Positions 26,101 through 37,322 of a stretch of 64,000 bases of DNA are shown here, piece after piece. Made by a program: the position numbers and the translations under genes. The notes below the pieces were generated by a model, which was not told where the DNA came from, made no database searches, and was given only the letters and a program-made list of their open reading frames with translations. The stretch's first letter is position 1; each line of letters opens with the position of its first letter. The stretch spans positions 1,186,545-1,250,544 of the forward strand of contig KL647291.1 of NCBI GenBank assembly GCA_000727475.1, given 5' to 3'. The DNA comes from Sarcocystis neurona (taxonomy: Eukaryota > Apicomplexa > Conoidasida > Eucoccidiorida > Sarcocystidae).

Positions 26101-29100
26101 ACATATGCGAACATTTGATTACTGGCCTCTCATAAAATGGCTTACTTTGACCCCTAGGTCTCTTTCGCTCTCTACATATATGTACATCTATGCGCCCCAG
26201 CACACAGCCACACACACACGTGTATATATAAAGGCATCTGTACGTAGAGAGGACTCAATACTAGTCAAGAACAGATGTATAAGTGGCGTCCGAATCTCCC
26301 GCCATGTGTCTGGCTTACTTTGATAGCAACATCTCTCTGCAGGTGAACATCCGCGCAGCGAAGGACTCTCCCGAATGTCCCTTCTCCCATTTTGTCTAAC
26401 ACGCGATATCTGTCGGTTAGCCACATGCCGGGCTTCCAGTCGAAGTGAACTATATCGTCCTTGGAGAAGGCGTCGTCATCCTTCTTCTTCTGCGCAGCTT
26501 TTTGTCCGCCCCCCCCCCCCCGCTCCGCCCGGTTGTTACGGTAGTGGTGACGGTGCGGCCGGGCCCCGCCTCCTCCTCCTCCTGACGCTGCTGCTGTTCG
26601 GTTGTTGTTCGCTGCTGCTGCTCTTCTTCCTCCACCTCCCCCTCCGCCTCCTACCCCTGACGCCGGCGCTACTGCTGCTCCTCGTTCGTTATTCGCTCCT
26701 CGTCCTCCTCCTCCGGCGGCGCCTTTGCGACTGCTGCCGGGTGCAGCCACTGCCGCTGCAGCGCTAACCAGCACCAGCGGCGGGGGAGGAGGAGCCGCCG
26801 CCGCCGCAGCAGCAGCCGTGGCGTGGTACTGCTGTGCTGCGGCAGCAGGCACAGGAAGGTGTCCGTCGTGATGGTGGTGGTGGTGGCGCCGTCGGCGCTG
26901 CTGCCGGGCAGACGCCGACGTCGTTCCTGCGGAGGAAGAATACGAAGAAGACGAAGAAGAAGGCGCAAGTGCGCCAGGCGCCGCCGCCGGAGCAGCAGCG
27001 GCGAGTTCCTGGTGCTGCCCGTGCTGCTTCCTGCTGCTGCGGCCGTAGTAGTACCGCGGGGCTGCACCAGGTGCCGGCGCAGCGGCTCGCGACGACGGCG
27101 CGGCAGCAGAAATGACCGCCGCGCTCCGAGACGAAGAAGTGGAAGTCGCGGAAGGAGCCGGAGGAGGCAGAGCAGCAGCAGCAGCAGCGCGACAGGAGGA
27201 GGAATGCAGCGGTGATCGCGGCCGAACAGAAGAACGCAGCAGCAACTGCTGCTGTGCATACACACGACTGCTTCTTCTTCGCTCTGCTGCTGTTCGGGGA
27301 GACGCAGTCGGCTGCTGCTGCGGCGCATGCGTCCGCTGCTGAAAAGCCTGGGCGGACGACGACTGCAGCACCAGCTCTGCGGAGGATGCGTGGTCCTCTC
27401 CGCGGCTCCGAGAAGGGGAGGCGCGATGGCGATATATGCATCTGCTGCTGTTGCCTCTCGCGTGCTGCTGCTGCTGAGACGCACGCACACGACTCTGCTG
27501 TTGTTCCTGCAGCAGCAGCACGTCCTCCCGAGGCGACGCGCTGCTGCTGCTGCGGGGCATTCCCATCTTGCTCTCCGCTGCTGCTGCTGTTCCCCCCGCG
27601 CCTTTCTCTGCGTCTGCTGCTCCGCGTCCACGCGGTGCCACGCGCTCCTGCTGCTGCTGGCGATGCTGTCGCGGTTGCCGGTGCTGCCGGTGCTGCTGCT
27701 GCTGCTCGCTGCTGCTGCTGCTGCGCCGTCCGCGCATCCCCCCACGCGCGCCACGGCGACGGCGCCCACGGGGACGACGCCCCCCGCCGCTCTCGTGATG
27801 CTGCGTCGTAGAGTGCTGCTGCTGGAGACGAGACTCTTCTCGTTTGCTGTCGTATAATATATCGCCTTGCTCCGCCGCTCGGCTGCTGTTACCTGCTGCG
27901 CGACGAAGCGACTCACCTGCTCCCCTGCCCGACGAAAGCGCTCCTGCTGCTGCTCTCTTCCGAGACACCGCCCCCTCACCAACCCCTCCTCGCGTTCTGT
28001 GCAGCAGCAGCTGCTGTTGCGCGTGTGCTGCTGCTGCTTGCTCCGACCACACGTCGCTCTCCGCGCCGTGGCTGCCGCGAAGCGCCGCCCCCCCCGGGGA
28101 CGCCGCCGGCAGCAGCACCGAGCGCCCGCTGCTCCTTGCAGCCAGCTCTGCCTCACGGAAGGACGAAGACGAAGAGGAGGAAGAAGACGAAGACGAAGTG
28201 GCTGTCGCCGAAGAAGATGAAGAACAGACATACGAATCGAATGCGTAGGGAGAAGCAGCAGCAGCCCGCAACATGTCTCCAGCTGCTGCTGCTGCTCCAG
28301 AAACGGACGGGCCCACAGGCGTCCCAGGTGGTGGTGAAGTCCCCGAAGGCGACAAAAGAAGCGTTGCTGCTGCTGTCCCTCCTCCTCCTGTTTCTTCTTC
28401 GCCGTCTCCACCTTCTTCTTCATTTCTTCTTTTCACTCTTGCTGCCGCCGCCTGTGTCGCCAGAGGGCCACTTCTCCTGCCTGCCGAGCTTCGCAGCGGC
28501 AACACTCGGGAAGACGTTCCGCGGTGATGACTTGCACTCGCCGCTTCGGCGTCTGCTGCTGCGGCGAGGCGGCGGTCGCTGGGGCCGCGGCGACGAGGGC
28601 TGTTTCTGCAGCTGCTGAAATCGGCAGCAGCTGGACCTGGCCGTGCAGCCCCTCCTCGACCGCGACGTCTGCCGCTGTGCGGCTGCTGCTGCTGCTGCTC
28701 ACCACCAGCAGCAGCCGCAGACATGACTGACTCCTCTCCGCTCGAGAGCGGTGAAAACCCCACAGAGACGCGCAGCTGCCGTCCGCCTCCGGCTGACGTC
28801 CGCGTTGTTTCCTGCGCGGGGGGGGCAGCCGCCGGATGATGGTGCGCTGCAGCAGGTGCAGCAGCTGCAGCAGCAACCCGATGCACTCGCCGCACTCCTC
28901 CAAGTGCCGCTGCCGTGGCAGCAGCAGGAGGTGTTCGCAGATGACGGAAGGGCGAGCGCGAGTTGTATGAACGCGAGGCAACAGCAGCACGTACATGCTG
29001 TCGTCTGCTGCTGCGACCGCCTTCCGCTTCTGCTGCTGCTGCTTCCAGAGAAGACGCCCCCTCTGCTGCTCGGCGGCTGCTGCGATGCATGTGCTGCTGG

Positions 29101-31633
29101 TGGTGACTACGAGCAGAAGAGGAGGAGGACGACGCACCAACAAACTCCGCCCCACCTCTGCTTCGGGACCCAGAGCGGCCGCGCCCTGTCACGCAGCAGC
29201 CGAGAGGCACAGCAGCAGCAAGACCGTGTGGGGCCGAAGCAGCAGCCGCGCCTTCTGCTGGACCTGCTGTCGCTGGGGCGACGAGGATACCCTCGCGCTT
29301 CTCGTGCTTGTAGTGGAAAGCTCCGCCCCGCCGTGAATGCTGCTGCTGCTGAGAAAGCCGGCGGCTGCCGTCGACGCGGCTGCCTCTGCTCTCTGCTGCA
29401 GAAGCTCCGGCGCCTTGGACCGGGTACGACGCAGCCACAGTGGCGGCAGCACGGGAAGACGACGCAGAAGCAGCAGCAGCACGACGGTGACGCGGCGCGG
29501 GAGGAAGGTGCTCCCTCCCTCGTCGCGCCGAGGGCGAGCAGGCAGCTGCAGTGCGATAACTTCTTCCTGCGCGTTCTTGCCAGCTGGCCGCCGGGTGGAC
29601 GTCATCCTCGACGCTGCTCCGTCGGCTGCTCCTGCTTCTGCTGCTGCGTCTTCTGCGCCTTCGGCTGTTTGTTGTGTCTCTTCTGCTGCACCGGCTGCTG
29701 TCGCTGCTGCTGCTGCTACGTCTCCTTCGGCTGTCGCTATCGTCGCTACTACTGCTGCTGCTGCTGCGCCTCCGCCTGCTCCTGCTGCGCCTCCTCCTGC
29801 TCCTTGTGCTGCTTCGGCTGCTGCTTCTGCTGCTGCTTCTTCGCCTGCTCTCTCTCCTCGTCTCCCTGCTGCTCTGCCGTCTCCTCCTCCTCCGCCGGCT
29901 GCTGCTGCTGCCCTCCTGTCTCCGACTGCAGTTGTTGCTGTGGCGCGTTTGTCTCGCTTTTCTCCCGCTCCTGCTGTAGCCACCGTCATGCCTGTTTGCT
30001 GCTGCTGCTGCTTCCCCAGCACCGTGTCTCCTTCGTCTCCGACTGCCGGGGGCGCTCGAAGTTTCTGCATGCCGCTGCAGTCGCCTGCGGTGTCTGTTGC
30101 TGGTGCCCCGCCTCAAGTCTCTGCTGCTGCGGCTACTGCTGCTTCTGCTGCTCTCCCTCCATCGTGCACGCGTCTCGTCTCTCCGTACGCGTCGCCGCGG
30201 GCGGTCGCTGCTGCTGCTGTCTCCAACTACCCTCCTACGTGTGCTGCTCCTGCTCCTGCTCCTACTCCTGCTGCTGCTGCTGCACGAAGAGCACCCCTTG
30301 TAACATGAGCAGCTGCAGCTGCTGCTGCGCCGCTGTCTTCTTCTCTCCTGCTGTCTACTGCCGCTGCTTCCCCCTCGCTGGTGCGTCTGTCTTCCGCTCG
30401 CTCCAGTGGTTGCGCCAGCAACAGGCGGTGCCGCGTCAGCAGTCGCCGACGCTGCAGCAACCGCATGCGCCCCACAAAAACTCCCTCGTCCACTCTGAGC
30501 CCGTCCCGTCTCGTCTCCTGCTGCTACCATCCTCGCTGTTGCCGCGGCTGCAGTTCCTCCGTCTCCCCGGCGCCGCGCCGAAGAAGCAGCTTCAGTTTTG
30601 CCTCCTGACCTGCTGCTGCAGCCGTTACTACTACTGTTACTCTCTCCGCAGTGCCTTGCTGCCGCTGCTGCTTCTTCTCTATCTGTGACGCTTCGGCGAT
30701 CCTTCCTGCCACCCCGTCTGCAGCTGTCTCGACACGCAGACACCGACAATCGCTGCTGCTCGCCTCCTTCCTGTCTCTGAGCTGCAGCAGCTGCACTGCG
30801 ACTTGCCGCTGGTGCACGGCCCGGCTGCGGCAACCTCACAAGCTGGCGTGAGGAAAACTGCTGCACCTCTGAATGCTGCAGGAAGAGAAAATCTCCGGTT
30901 TGCTTCACACCCCACGAATGCGAGTGTTGCTGGTGCGGCAATCGCACGTCCAACCTACCGCTGCTGCCACTGCTGGCTTTTCCTGGTGCTCTGCGATGAC
31001 TTCTGCTACTGGTGCTGCAGCTGCCATCTCCTGCAGCCTCCCGACGGCGTCTGCTGCTGCTGCTGCTTGCTGTGAACCCCCCCCTCCGTGTGCTGCCACT
31101 GCTGCTGCACGATGCTGCTGCTGCAGCATGCTGTGGCTGCTGCTGCAACAGCAACTCCCTGCTGCCCCATCCCGCTGCTGTTGTTGCTGGCCTCCCCGCG
31201 GGAGAGTACTGCATTGGCGCCCCTGCTAGCAGGGGCTGCTGTCCTTGCTCGTCCTTCTTGAGAACGCAGCAGCAGCTTCCTTCACCGTGAAGCGGAGAAA
31301 GCAAAACACCAGCAGGTGGAGAAGCAGCCACAGGAGGACCGCTGTCTTTGCCTGCGCTGCGCAGAGACTGTCTGCTGCTGCTGCTGCGTCTGTTTCTGCT
31401 CCTCTGCCCCCCTCTGTGCGGGCCTCCGTCGTCGACCAGGTGCTGCTGCTGTAGCAGCGCCGAAGAAGAACAGCCGCAGCTGCTGTCGCCCTCCGGAAAA
31501 GTACTAGCAGCAGCAGCAGCGCTTGCCGCCGTAGCAGCAGCCAGCGCGGCAGGCACCCGTTCCCCCACTCCTGCTGCTGCTCCTGCCGTAGCACAGGACT
31601 CCGCAGCACCGTCCTCCTTCTGACACACGCGTT
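13916..31633 (-). CDS. LAMMER/CLK-family protein kinase with giant RS-rich N-terminus
   Basis: CMGC-group dual-specificity kinase of the CLK/LAMMER type, a family that phosphorylates SR splicing factors in the nucleus. Exons (minus strand): 31633-26319, 23512-23123, 21038-20985, 19516-19360, 16741-16626, 15960-15775, 14047-13916 (TAA). All have GT-AG borders with matching phase. Motifs in order: [17 protein letters not shown] (Gly loop), DVAIK (catalytic Lys, the last codon of the giant exon), HTDLKPENIL (the HTD form typical of CLKs), [55 protein letters not shown] (the LAMMER signature, split by an intron), [17 protein letters not shown]. The region before the domain is Ser/Arg/Ala/Gln-rich with clear RS segments such as [10 protein letters not shown]. 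The start is uncertain: the frame is open to 31633 with no ATG before 31214; starting there gives 1,976 residues. The acceptor of exon 4 (19516) is the least certain, being chosen for phase. A poly-Ser run sits between helix C and beta 4. Confidence 0.9.
14737..14764. repeat. (CA)n microsatellite in kinase intron
   Basis: An uninterrupted CA run of about 28 bases lies within intron 14048-15774. Similar runs lie at 19850-19869 (also kinase intron) and 37470-37489 (intergenic). Confidence 0.9.
16745..17480 (-). repeat. CTG (sense) tract before the kinase DLGW exon
   Basis: On the + strand this is CAG/CAGCAA-rich, so the kinase pre-mRNA carries CUG repeats right up to the acceptor CACAG at 16742-16746. 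TA/TG microsatellites at 17780-18480 and 19080-19345 occupy the donor half of the same 2.6 kb intron. Confidence 0.75.
21077..21335 (-). repeat. Imperfect minisatellite, about six copies of 35-48 bp
   Basis: Units have the form (A)CGACGCGGAAGGACGCATCA followed by RAACAGCAGCAGCA on the + strand, with copies beginning near 21079, 21119, 21154, 21205, 21241 and 21281. They lie on the acceptor side of the second kinase intron. The variable part is the number of CAG units, which suggests expansion by both unit duplication and triplet slippage. Confidence 0.7.
22160..22455 (-). repeat. Imperfect 15-24 bp minisatellite, AGCAGCAGGGGAAGC type
   Basis: About a dozen degenerate units built on CAGCAGGGGAAG / CAACACGGGAAG occur on the + strand, so CTTCCCCTGCTG on the kinase sense strand. 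It lies inside kinase intron 21039-23122, between the 21 kb minisatellite and the exon with HTDLK. The opposite strand reads as Leu/Pro/Cys repeats and is not taken as coding. Confidence 0.7.
23356..23408 (-). repeat. Poly-Ser insertion in the kinase N-lobe
   Basis: GAA/GAC/GAT repeats on the + strand are read as about 17 consecutive Ser codons (TCT, TCG, TCC, TCA) between the helix C segment [10 protein letters not shown] and the beta 4 segment CVRLLDAF. Mixed synonymous codons argue for an older or selected tract rather than one recent slippage event. Confidence 0.8.
24405..24494 (-). repeat. 18-bp tandem GGCAGCGGCAGCAGCAGT
   Basis: Three adjacent units at 24423-24440, 24441-24458 and 24459-24479 (the last with one extra CAG) are flanked by pure CAG. 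They lie in kinase intron 23513-26318, whose acceptor half (23520-24540) is CTG on the sense strand and whose donor half (24640-26240) is TA/TG microsatellite. Confidence 0.85.
26509..26521 (-). repeat. C13 homopolymer in the kinase exon
   Basis: Thirteen consecutive C on the + strand code for a Gly run ([11 protein letters not shown]) on the kinase strand, just before the kinase domain. A length error or polymorphism here would shift the frame, so the joint between the N-terminal exon and the catalytic domain depends on it. The reading used stays open through it. Confidence 0.85.
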
Positions 31634-33392
31634 CTGCGCAGCAACAGCAGCAACGTCAGCATGCACCCCAGACGTCCATGTACTGGAGGAAAAAGGTCCA
31701 GAAATTCTCTGTGGCGACTTCCCCCAGAACAGCAGAAAATTCCCCGCCGAATGGGAAATACTACGCAGTCTTCCTCAGAACGGCTGCTGCTGCTGCACTG
31801 CTCCCTACACCATATCAGCCTCTCACTCTCGTGCGTCACTATACACAGACAAACCCTCTCTGCATACGCACACATTCACTACACCTCAACATACGTGTGT
31901 CCATATCTGTACATAGATATATATATCTACATATATATATGCATGTATATATAAGTATCTGCGTCGCATCATAAGAAGAGAAAGAAAACCCAGAATTCGC
32001 CGGAGAGAGAAGGAAATATTCTGAAAGTCCGCCTACACTGTGTTGTAGTGAACAGGTCTTTACATTTCCGTGTATACATATACACAGACACATCTGTACG
32101 TAGATGCCTATATATATCTCTCTCTATATATGCATATATATGTTTCCTGGGGGAAACGCAGACCCAGTCCACGGCCGAAGTGCGGGGCCTTCCCCTGACA
32201 TCCTCTGCCTGCAGAATCTCCGCATCCATCCAAAAAAGGAGGAGAACAACTGCTACTACTTCTCCCACGTAGTAGCCGCACACATACAGAGGAAGACAGA
32301 AAACGAAGAAAAATATATAACGAGGCAGAGACGGCGGTGTAGACATACGTACACGCATATCTATGCCCATATGTGAGGAGATACAAATATCTACCTATAC
32401 CTGTATACAGAGAGGGACATACGTACTGTGTACATATACACCAAGAGAAAAATATATATATATATATGGAGGTAATGACGAAGAGATACATAGGGAGACA
32501 CAGATGCAGAGGTAAACAGCAGCACAGACGCGGCAGAGAACATATGAACCCCCCCCCCGCTTCACTCGGAAGCACTTCATCCGCAGCCTGCCCCTCCTCC
32601 TTCTTGATGGGTCCAAATCTCCCCCTCGCAGGCAAAACGAGACACGTTCTTCCTGCTGGTCCGCAGTGATACGCAAATATGAAAACCACTCACAACGGGC
32701 CATCTATATATAATATTTATAATACTATATACATATATATATATGCGTGTATACACACATACGCGCATATATACATAGACGTATATACATACTTATACCT
32801 CCATACGTATATACAGAGAAATACACAAACGCAGAGACACTTATGCCTCTATATACATACGTATGCACATATACACACACACGTACATAGGCAGACTTAC
32901 ATATATGTCGGCATAAATATATATATATATATATGTATAGATATACACATACATACACACTGAATACATGGAAACACACAGATATTTAGATATACAAGCA
33001 AACGTATATACATATGTATATGCAGCCTGGTGTTTCTACCTCGTCTTTGTATACAGAGCCACAGACACGATGCATATATCTCCGGTAGATACGCACACAG
33101 CTAGACAGCGCCTGGGTGGCTAAAATTTTCATAGACGTGTATACATGAAAATTGTACATACGTATGTATATGTGTGCGACGGGGTGGGGATTTATAGAGA
33201 CCTGCCCAGATCACTGAGGAAAGGATATGGACAAGATGAATCATTCTAAGTTTATATATTATATATATGTGGAGGTTGGGGATTCATAGAGATGTGCCGA
33301 GAACATTGCTTATAGAGGAAAAAACATAAAGGAAGAGTATCTTTCGTGGTCTTGCATGCAGGCGCGGAGAAACGAAAGTACGTGTTCCTCAC
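31634..33392 (-). other. Probable intron or 5' spacer of the kinase gene
   Basis: No gene is recognised. TA/GTAT microsatellites fill 31890-32500 and 32700-33270; the kinase-proximal end (31634-31800) has CTG-type sequence on the sense strand. This donor-side TA, acceptor-side CTG layout is the same as in the other kinase introns and fits an intron between 33393 and 31633. A 23-bp near-duplicate (GGGGATTYATAGAGA core) lies at 33185-33207 and 33276-33298. Confidence 0.45.
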
Positions 33393-35448
33393 TCGTGGCT
33401 GCTGCCGGGTGAGAGCGCGACTTCCTTCTCTTTCTGCTGGCCGGGCGGTCACGTCGCTCTTGGCTGCTCCCTGGCGCTTCGTCGGCAGCGAAGGCTGCTG
33501 CTGTGTTGCTGCTGCAGCACCGATTTGTGCGCACAGCGTCTTCAGTTGCTTCGTCGGTTGGCGTCGTGGCTAAGCTGCGTCGTCTTCTTCGTCCTGCTGC
33601 TGCTGCCGTGTTTCTCGACGCTGCAGCAGCTGCTGCGTCCCCTGCTGCTGTCGCTTCCTCCGTTCCTGCTGCTGCTGCGTCTCCAGCAGTCCCTGCTGCT
33701 GCTGGGTCTCCTCCTTCGTGCTCACTAGACGACAGCCCCATGCTTCTTCTTCTCACGCTTCTCCTCCTGCTGCTGCTGCTCCTCCTCCTCCTGCTCCTGC
33801 TGCTGTAGCCTCCTCCTTCTCCTTCTCCTCTTCCTGCCGCTGCTGCGCGCGCGCTCCTCCTCGGTGACGCCTCATCCGCCGCAGTGGCAGCAGCAGCAGC
33901 TGCACCACAGCAGACCGGTTGCTGCTCGCCAGGACTAGACGCGCACTTTTCTCTGCACCTTGGCAGTCGCGGCAACTCTATTCCTCCTCCCCGGACGTAA
34001 ACGCTGTACCTCTTCTTCTCTCCTGGAGCAGACTTCCCCGGTCCCTCGCCGCCTCTCTGCTGGTGCTGCTGCACTCCCACTAAAACGTGCTGCTGCTGCA
34101 GCTTCTGTTGCTGCTGCAGCAGCTCCTGCGCTGGTCTGCTGGTGACTTCTCGATGAAGAACGCGACAGCTGCCCTGCTGCAGCTCTTCAAACATTGCGAC
34201 CGCCGCTGCCTTCATTCCGTCCCTCATCCTGCTCCTCCCCTCGCTGCCGGACACAAACCCCACGAAACTGCTGCTGCCGCTGTTGTAGCTGCTGCTATTG
34301 TAGCTGCTGCCGCTGCTGTTGTAGCTGTTGCTGTAGCTGCTGCTGTAGCTGCTGCTGTGGCTGCTGTAGCTGCTGCTGCTGCTGCTGTGGCTGCTGTAGC
34401 TGCTGCTGCTGCTGTGGCTGCTGTAGCTGCTGCTGCTGCTGTGGCTGCTGTAGCTGCTGCTGCCGCTGTTGTAGCTGCTGCTGTTGCAGACGCCGCCGTT
34501 GTAACTGCTGCTGTTGTAACTACTGCTGTTGTAGCTGCCGCAGCAGCCTGAGTTCGCCCGGGCTTCGCCTCTGCCTCCTCTTCTGCTGCTGCTGAGAAAC
34601 GCAGCACCAGCACTGCCAGCAGCAACAGCACCGCAGCAAGCTGCCGCTGATGCCCGACTGCTGCGGCTGCCCACCCCACACTCCAGCATTGGATACTGCT
34701 GATGTCCCCGCTGTCTCTGTCTCTCTCTGCTCTCCCAAGGCAACACACACTCGCCGCAGCTGCAGCTCTCTGCCTTTTCCCCTGCTGCTGCTGCTCCTCC
34801 TCCCTCTCCCCCTCTTCCTGCCGTGGCGGCGCGAGCCACTCCGGTGCGGAACCTGCAACTGCTACAAATCTCGCCCTTCCACCCCACCCCGCTGCTGCTG
34901 CTGCTCCAACTGCAAACAGCAAACACGTACCACGGCGGAAGTCTGGCTCCCGGTCTTCCTCGCTGCTGCCCGTTCGCTGCGTCTGCCTGTAGCCGTTGCT
35001 CCTCCTTCTGCGGCTGGGCTGTTGGTCGTCGCGCCTGCAGTAAATGTCGCCGTTGCTGCTCCTGCTGCTGCGCTGCGCTGTGTCGCAGCCGGCACTCCTG
35101 CTGCTGCGGCTTCTCTTCCAGCCGCAGCAGCTGCTCCGTCTTCTCCTGTAGCTGTTGCGTCTGCCGCTTCCTCGAAACAATAACGCCTGCAGGTGTTGGG
35201 CTGCAGCAACTCGTCCTTCTGCTTTCAGTCAGCAAGTGGCTTTTCTGTGCAAACTCTCCACATAGGCAGTTGCTGTCCCTGCTGCTGCTGCTTCCTGGTC
35301 TCTCCCTTCCCCTGTACTTGCAGCTGCTGCTCTTTCTTCTACCGGTGAATCTCCTGCTGTTGCTGTTGTGGCGGTTGCTGTCGTCGCTGCGTTGCAGAAA
35401 GACGCAACAGTCTTCCCCATGTGCTGTCAAAGTCACGGACGCTGTCAT
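33393..35448 (-). CDS. Candidate 5' exon of the kinase gene, or separate low-complexity ORF
   Basis: The frame begins with ATG at 35448 and is open to 33310. No conserved domain is visible. It is Gln/Arg-rich at first, then has a Ser-Tyr-Asn/His repeat, an RS-rich block ([15 protein letters not shown]) and Ala-rich segments. Near the end, ACGA|GTGAGG gives a phase-1 donor after 33393. The acceptor CTGCGCAG|AA at 31633 leaves exactly the two bases needed to enter the kinase frame, which otherwise has no ATG for its first 138 codons. Joining them would give a protein of about 2,800 residues. The alternative is a stand-alone repeat protein or chance open frame. The splice join is inference from phase and intron layout only. 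Confidence 0.4.
34280..34540 (-). repeat. Ser-Tyr-Ser-Ser-His/Asn coding repeat
   Basis: On the + strand, about 21-33 bp units of the type GTGGCTGCTGTAGCTGCTGC(TGC)n repeat at least eight times. On the minus strand they read as SSSYSSHSSS and, further toward 34540, SSYNSSSYN. The Tyr/His/Asn residues occur at regular spacing in poly-Ser, which is unlike simple CAG slippage and suggests a minisatellite that arose from a triplet tract. Confidence 0.7.
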
Positions 35449-37310
35449 GCTCCGCGCAGCAGCACAGCTGTCTCCCAGCGGTGTCCTCCTTGTCCTCTTC
35501 TCGTTGTGTCTCTCGAGCCGAGTGTTGCTGCTGCGGCTGCGAAGAAGAAGTCCGCTGCGGCTGTGGTCCTGTTGCGTCTTTTTTTGATGGGCTTCTCCTG
35601 TTCACAACTCCCCGTGGCCGCTGGAGAGCTGCTGCTGGGTCTGCTGCTGTTGCTTTTTTTCCAGGGGGTCGCCGCGTCGTCCTGCTGCAGCTGCTCCCTT
35701 GCTGCAGCTGCTGCCCAGAGACTGAGTCTCCCTCCGACCGCTGCTTGTTCTCTCCGGCAGCCGCAACGGCCTAAAATAAAGTGCGGGGCAGCAGGACGAC
35801 GAGGGAAGAAGTGGGAGGAAAGGATGACGGGCGTGGACCGGATGGTGGGGAAATCGATCAAGAGTGTGAAGGAACGCGCGTGAAGAATGGCCACTGCCGC
35901 GCGCACCTGCAGCAGGCGCAGCACAACCTCGAAGCTGCGGGTCCAGGGAAGAGCGGCAGCCCCCTCTCCGCCGGCAGCAGCCACAGCAGCTGCGTGACAC
36001 TCCGACGCTGGCGAGACGTCAGTGTGGGAAGAGCACACGACGGTGCTGCTGCTGCTGCTGGTGCAGGGTGCCTCCTGCTCTCCGACTCTTCGCAGCAGAA
36101 AACGACGCGCACGGCAGTGTCGCTGCAACAGCAAAGGCCAAGCAGCAGTCCCACACCACTTCAGACATGCAGCAGTTAATACACTGCACCAACATTCGCG
36201 TACGTACCCATACGTACGTAACACGTAGCGCCCACGACACGGCCGTGGGAGGAGAAATCCGGCGGCAGGAGCGTGTCCTCTCTAGCGGCCTTCACGCAGA
36301 ACTCCGAAAAACTCACCAGGGCCCACTCTTCCGCCGATCGCGAAGAAGAAGACAAAGGGACGGGAGGCCGTGACGACCACACACACAATATATACACACA
36401 TGTCAGGAGAAATATATATACCTACGCGTCTGCAGGGATATGTACGTGTGCACCTTTGTATGCTTACGTACGTCTACCTGTACATATACATGCGTGTGTA
36501 TATACGTATGCGTATATAGGCATGCACGCACACAGACACGCACGTATATATACAAATATATATGTATGGATATGTATGTCTGTATTCGAGCTGGGAACGC
36601 CTCCGGAGAGCAGCAGCGGCCGTTCCCCGTCGCTGGCGTGTCCAGCAGTCCCCGACTGCGCGGCAGCAGAGGAAGCAGCCGCACCGTCTTCTCTTCTTCA
36701 GCAGCACTTCCCGCGGCCGCGGCCCCACGGCGAACAAAAGAAGTGTCGATACACACACCACCTGCCAAGTGGCTGCAGCCACACCCTGCGCCGAGGTGTA
36801 TCGAAGAACTCGGGTGTCACTACACCTGCGTCTGCTGACTGGCCCAGCGAGACAACCAACTTCCACCATCCAGGAGTCGCGCAAGCGCAGGGGCACAACA
36901 GCACGCTGGTGCTCCGCGATACACAGCTGCTCACGTAGAAGTGAGCTGCGTCAGACGAAGGAGATACGCGTATATAGTAGACGATCACACGTGAGTAACA
37001 CGTCGACGCACATGTATTTCCATATAAATATATGCACGAACATGTATATATATGGGTCTACATGTACATGTGAATCGACCTATAAATGAATGTGTGTATG
37101 TATGGCCCGACACGTATATTCGGATATACAAACGTATACATATATATATGCATGTACATGTATGGCGCCAGGTGCGTGGTTGTCAGTATATATACAGAGA
37201 CGAGGCGAGGGACTCCGGTGTACTCACTCAGGCGTGAGACCGGTTCACACACCCGTACAGGGAGACACGGAGACACGCGTGTTAGTGACGCTGTCCGCGT
37301 GTGTTCGCCG

Positions 37311-37322
37311 GTGTACGTACAC
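37311..37322. repeat. Palindromic GTGTACGTACAC element
   Basis: Exact copy of the 12-bp palindrome, in the context CCGGTGTACGTACACCGCGA, which shares the longer GGTGTACGTACACCGCG with the copy at 59410-59421. Intergenic. Confidence 0.75.

Noticed and set aside
26669..28423. Second minus-strand frame of 584 codons over the kinase exon
   Set aside because: Leu/Arg/Gln repeats from a shifted triplet frame; it does not lead into the kinase motifs.
29189..30070. Third minus-strand frame of 293 codons rich in Ala/Gly/Glu
   Set aside because: Another frame of the same CAG-rich kinase exon with no link to conserved sequence.
28751..30688. Plus-strand open frame of 645 codons, antisense to the kinase exon
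   Set aside because: Cys/Ser/Ala runs come from reading CTG triplets. The minus frame continues directly into an unmistakable kinase domain, so this is a shadow of the exon.
31628..31628. GTG at 31628 as the kinase start
   Set aside because: Nuclear genes of this group start at ATG; the in-frame choices are ATG 31214 or an upstream exon.
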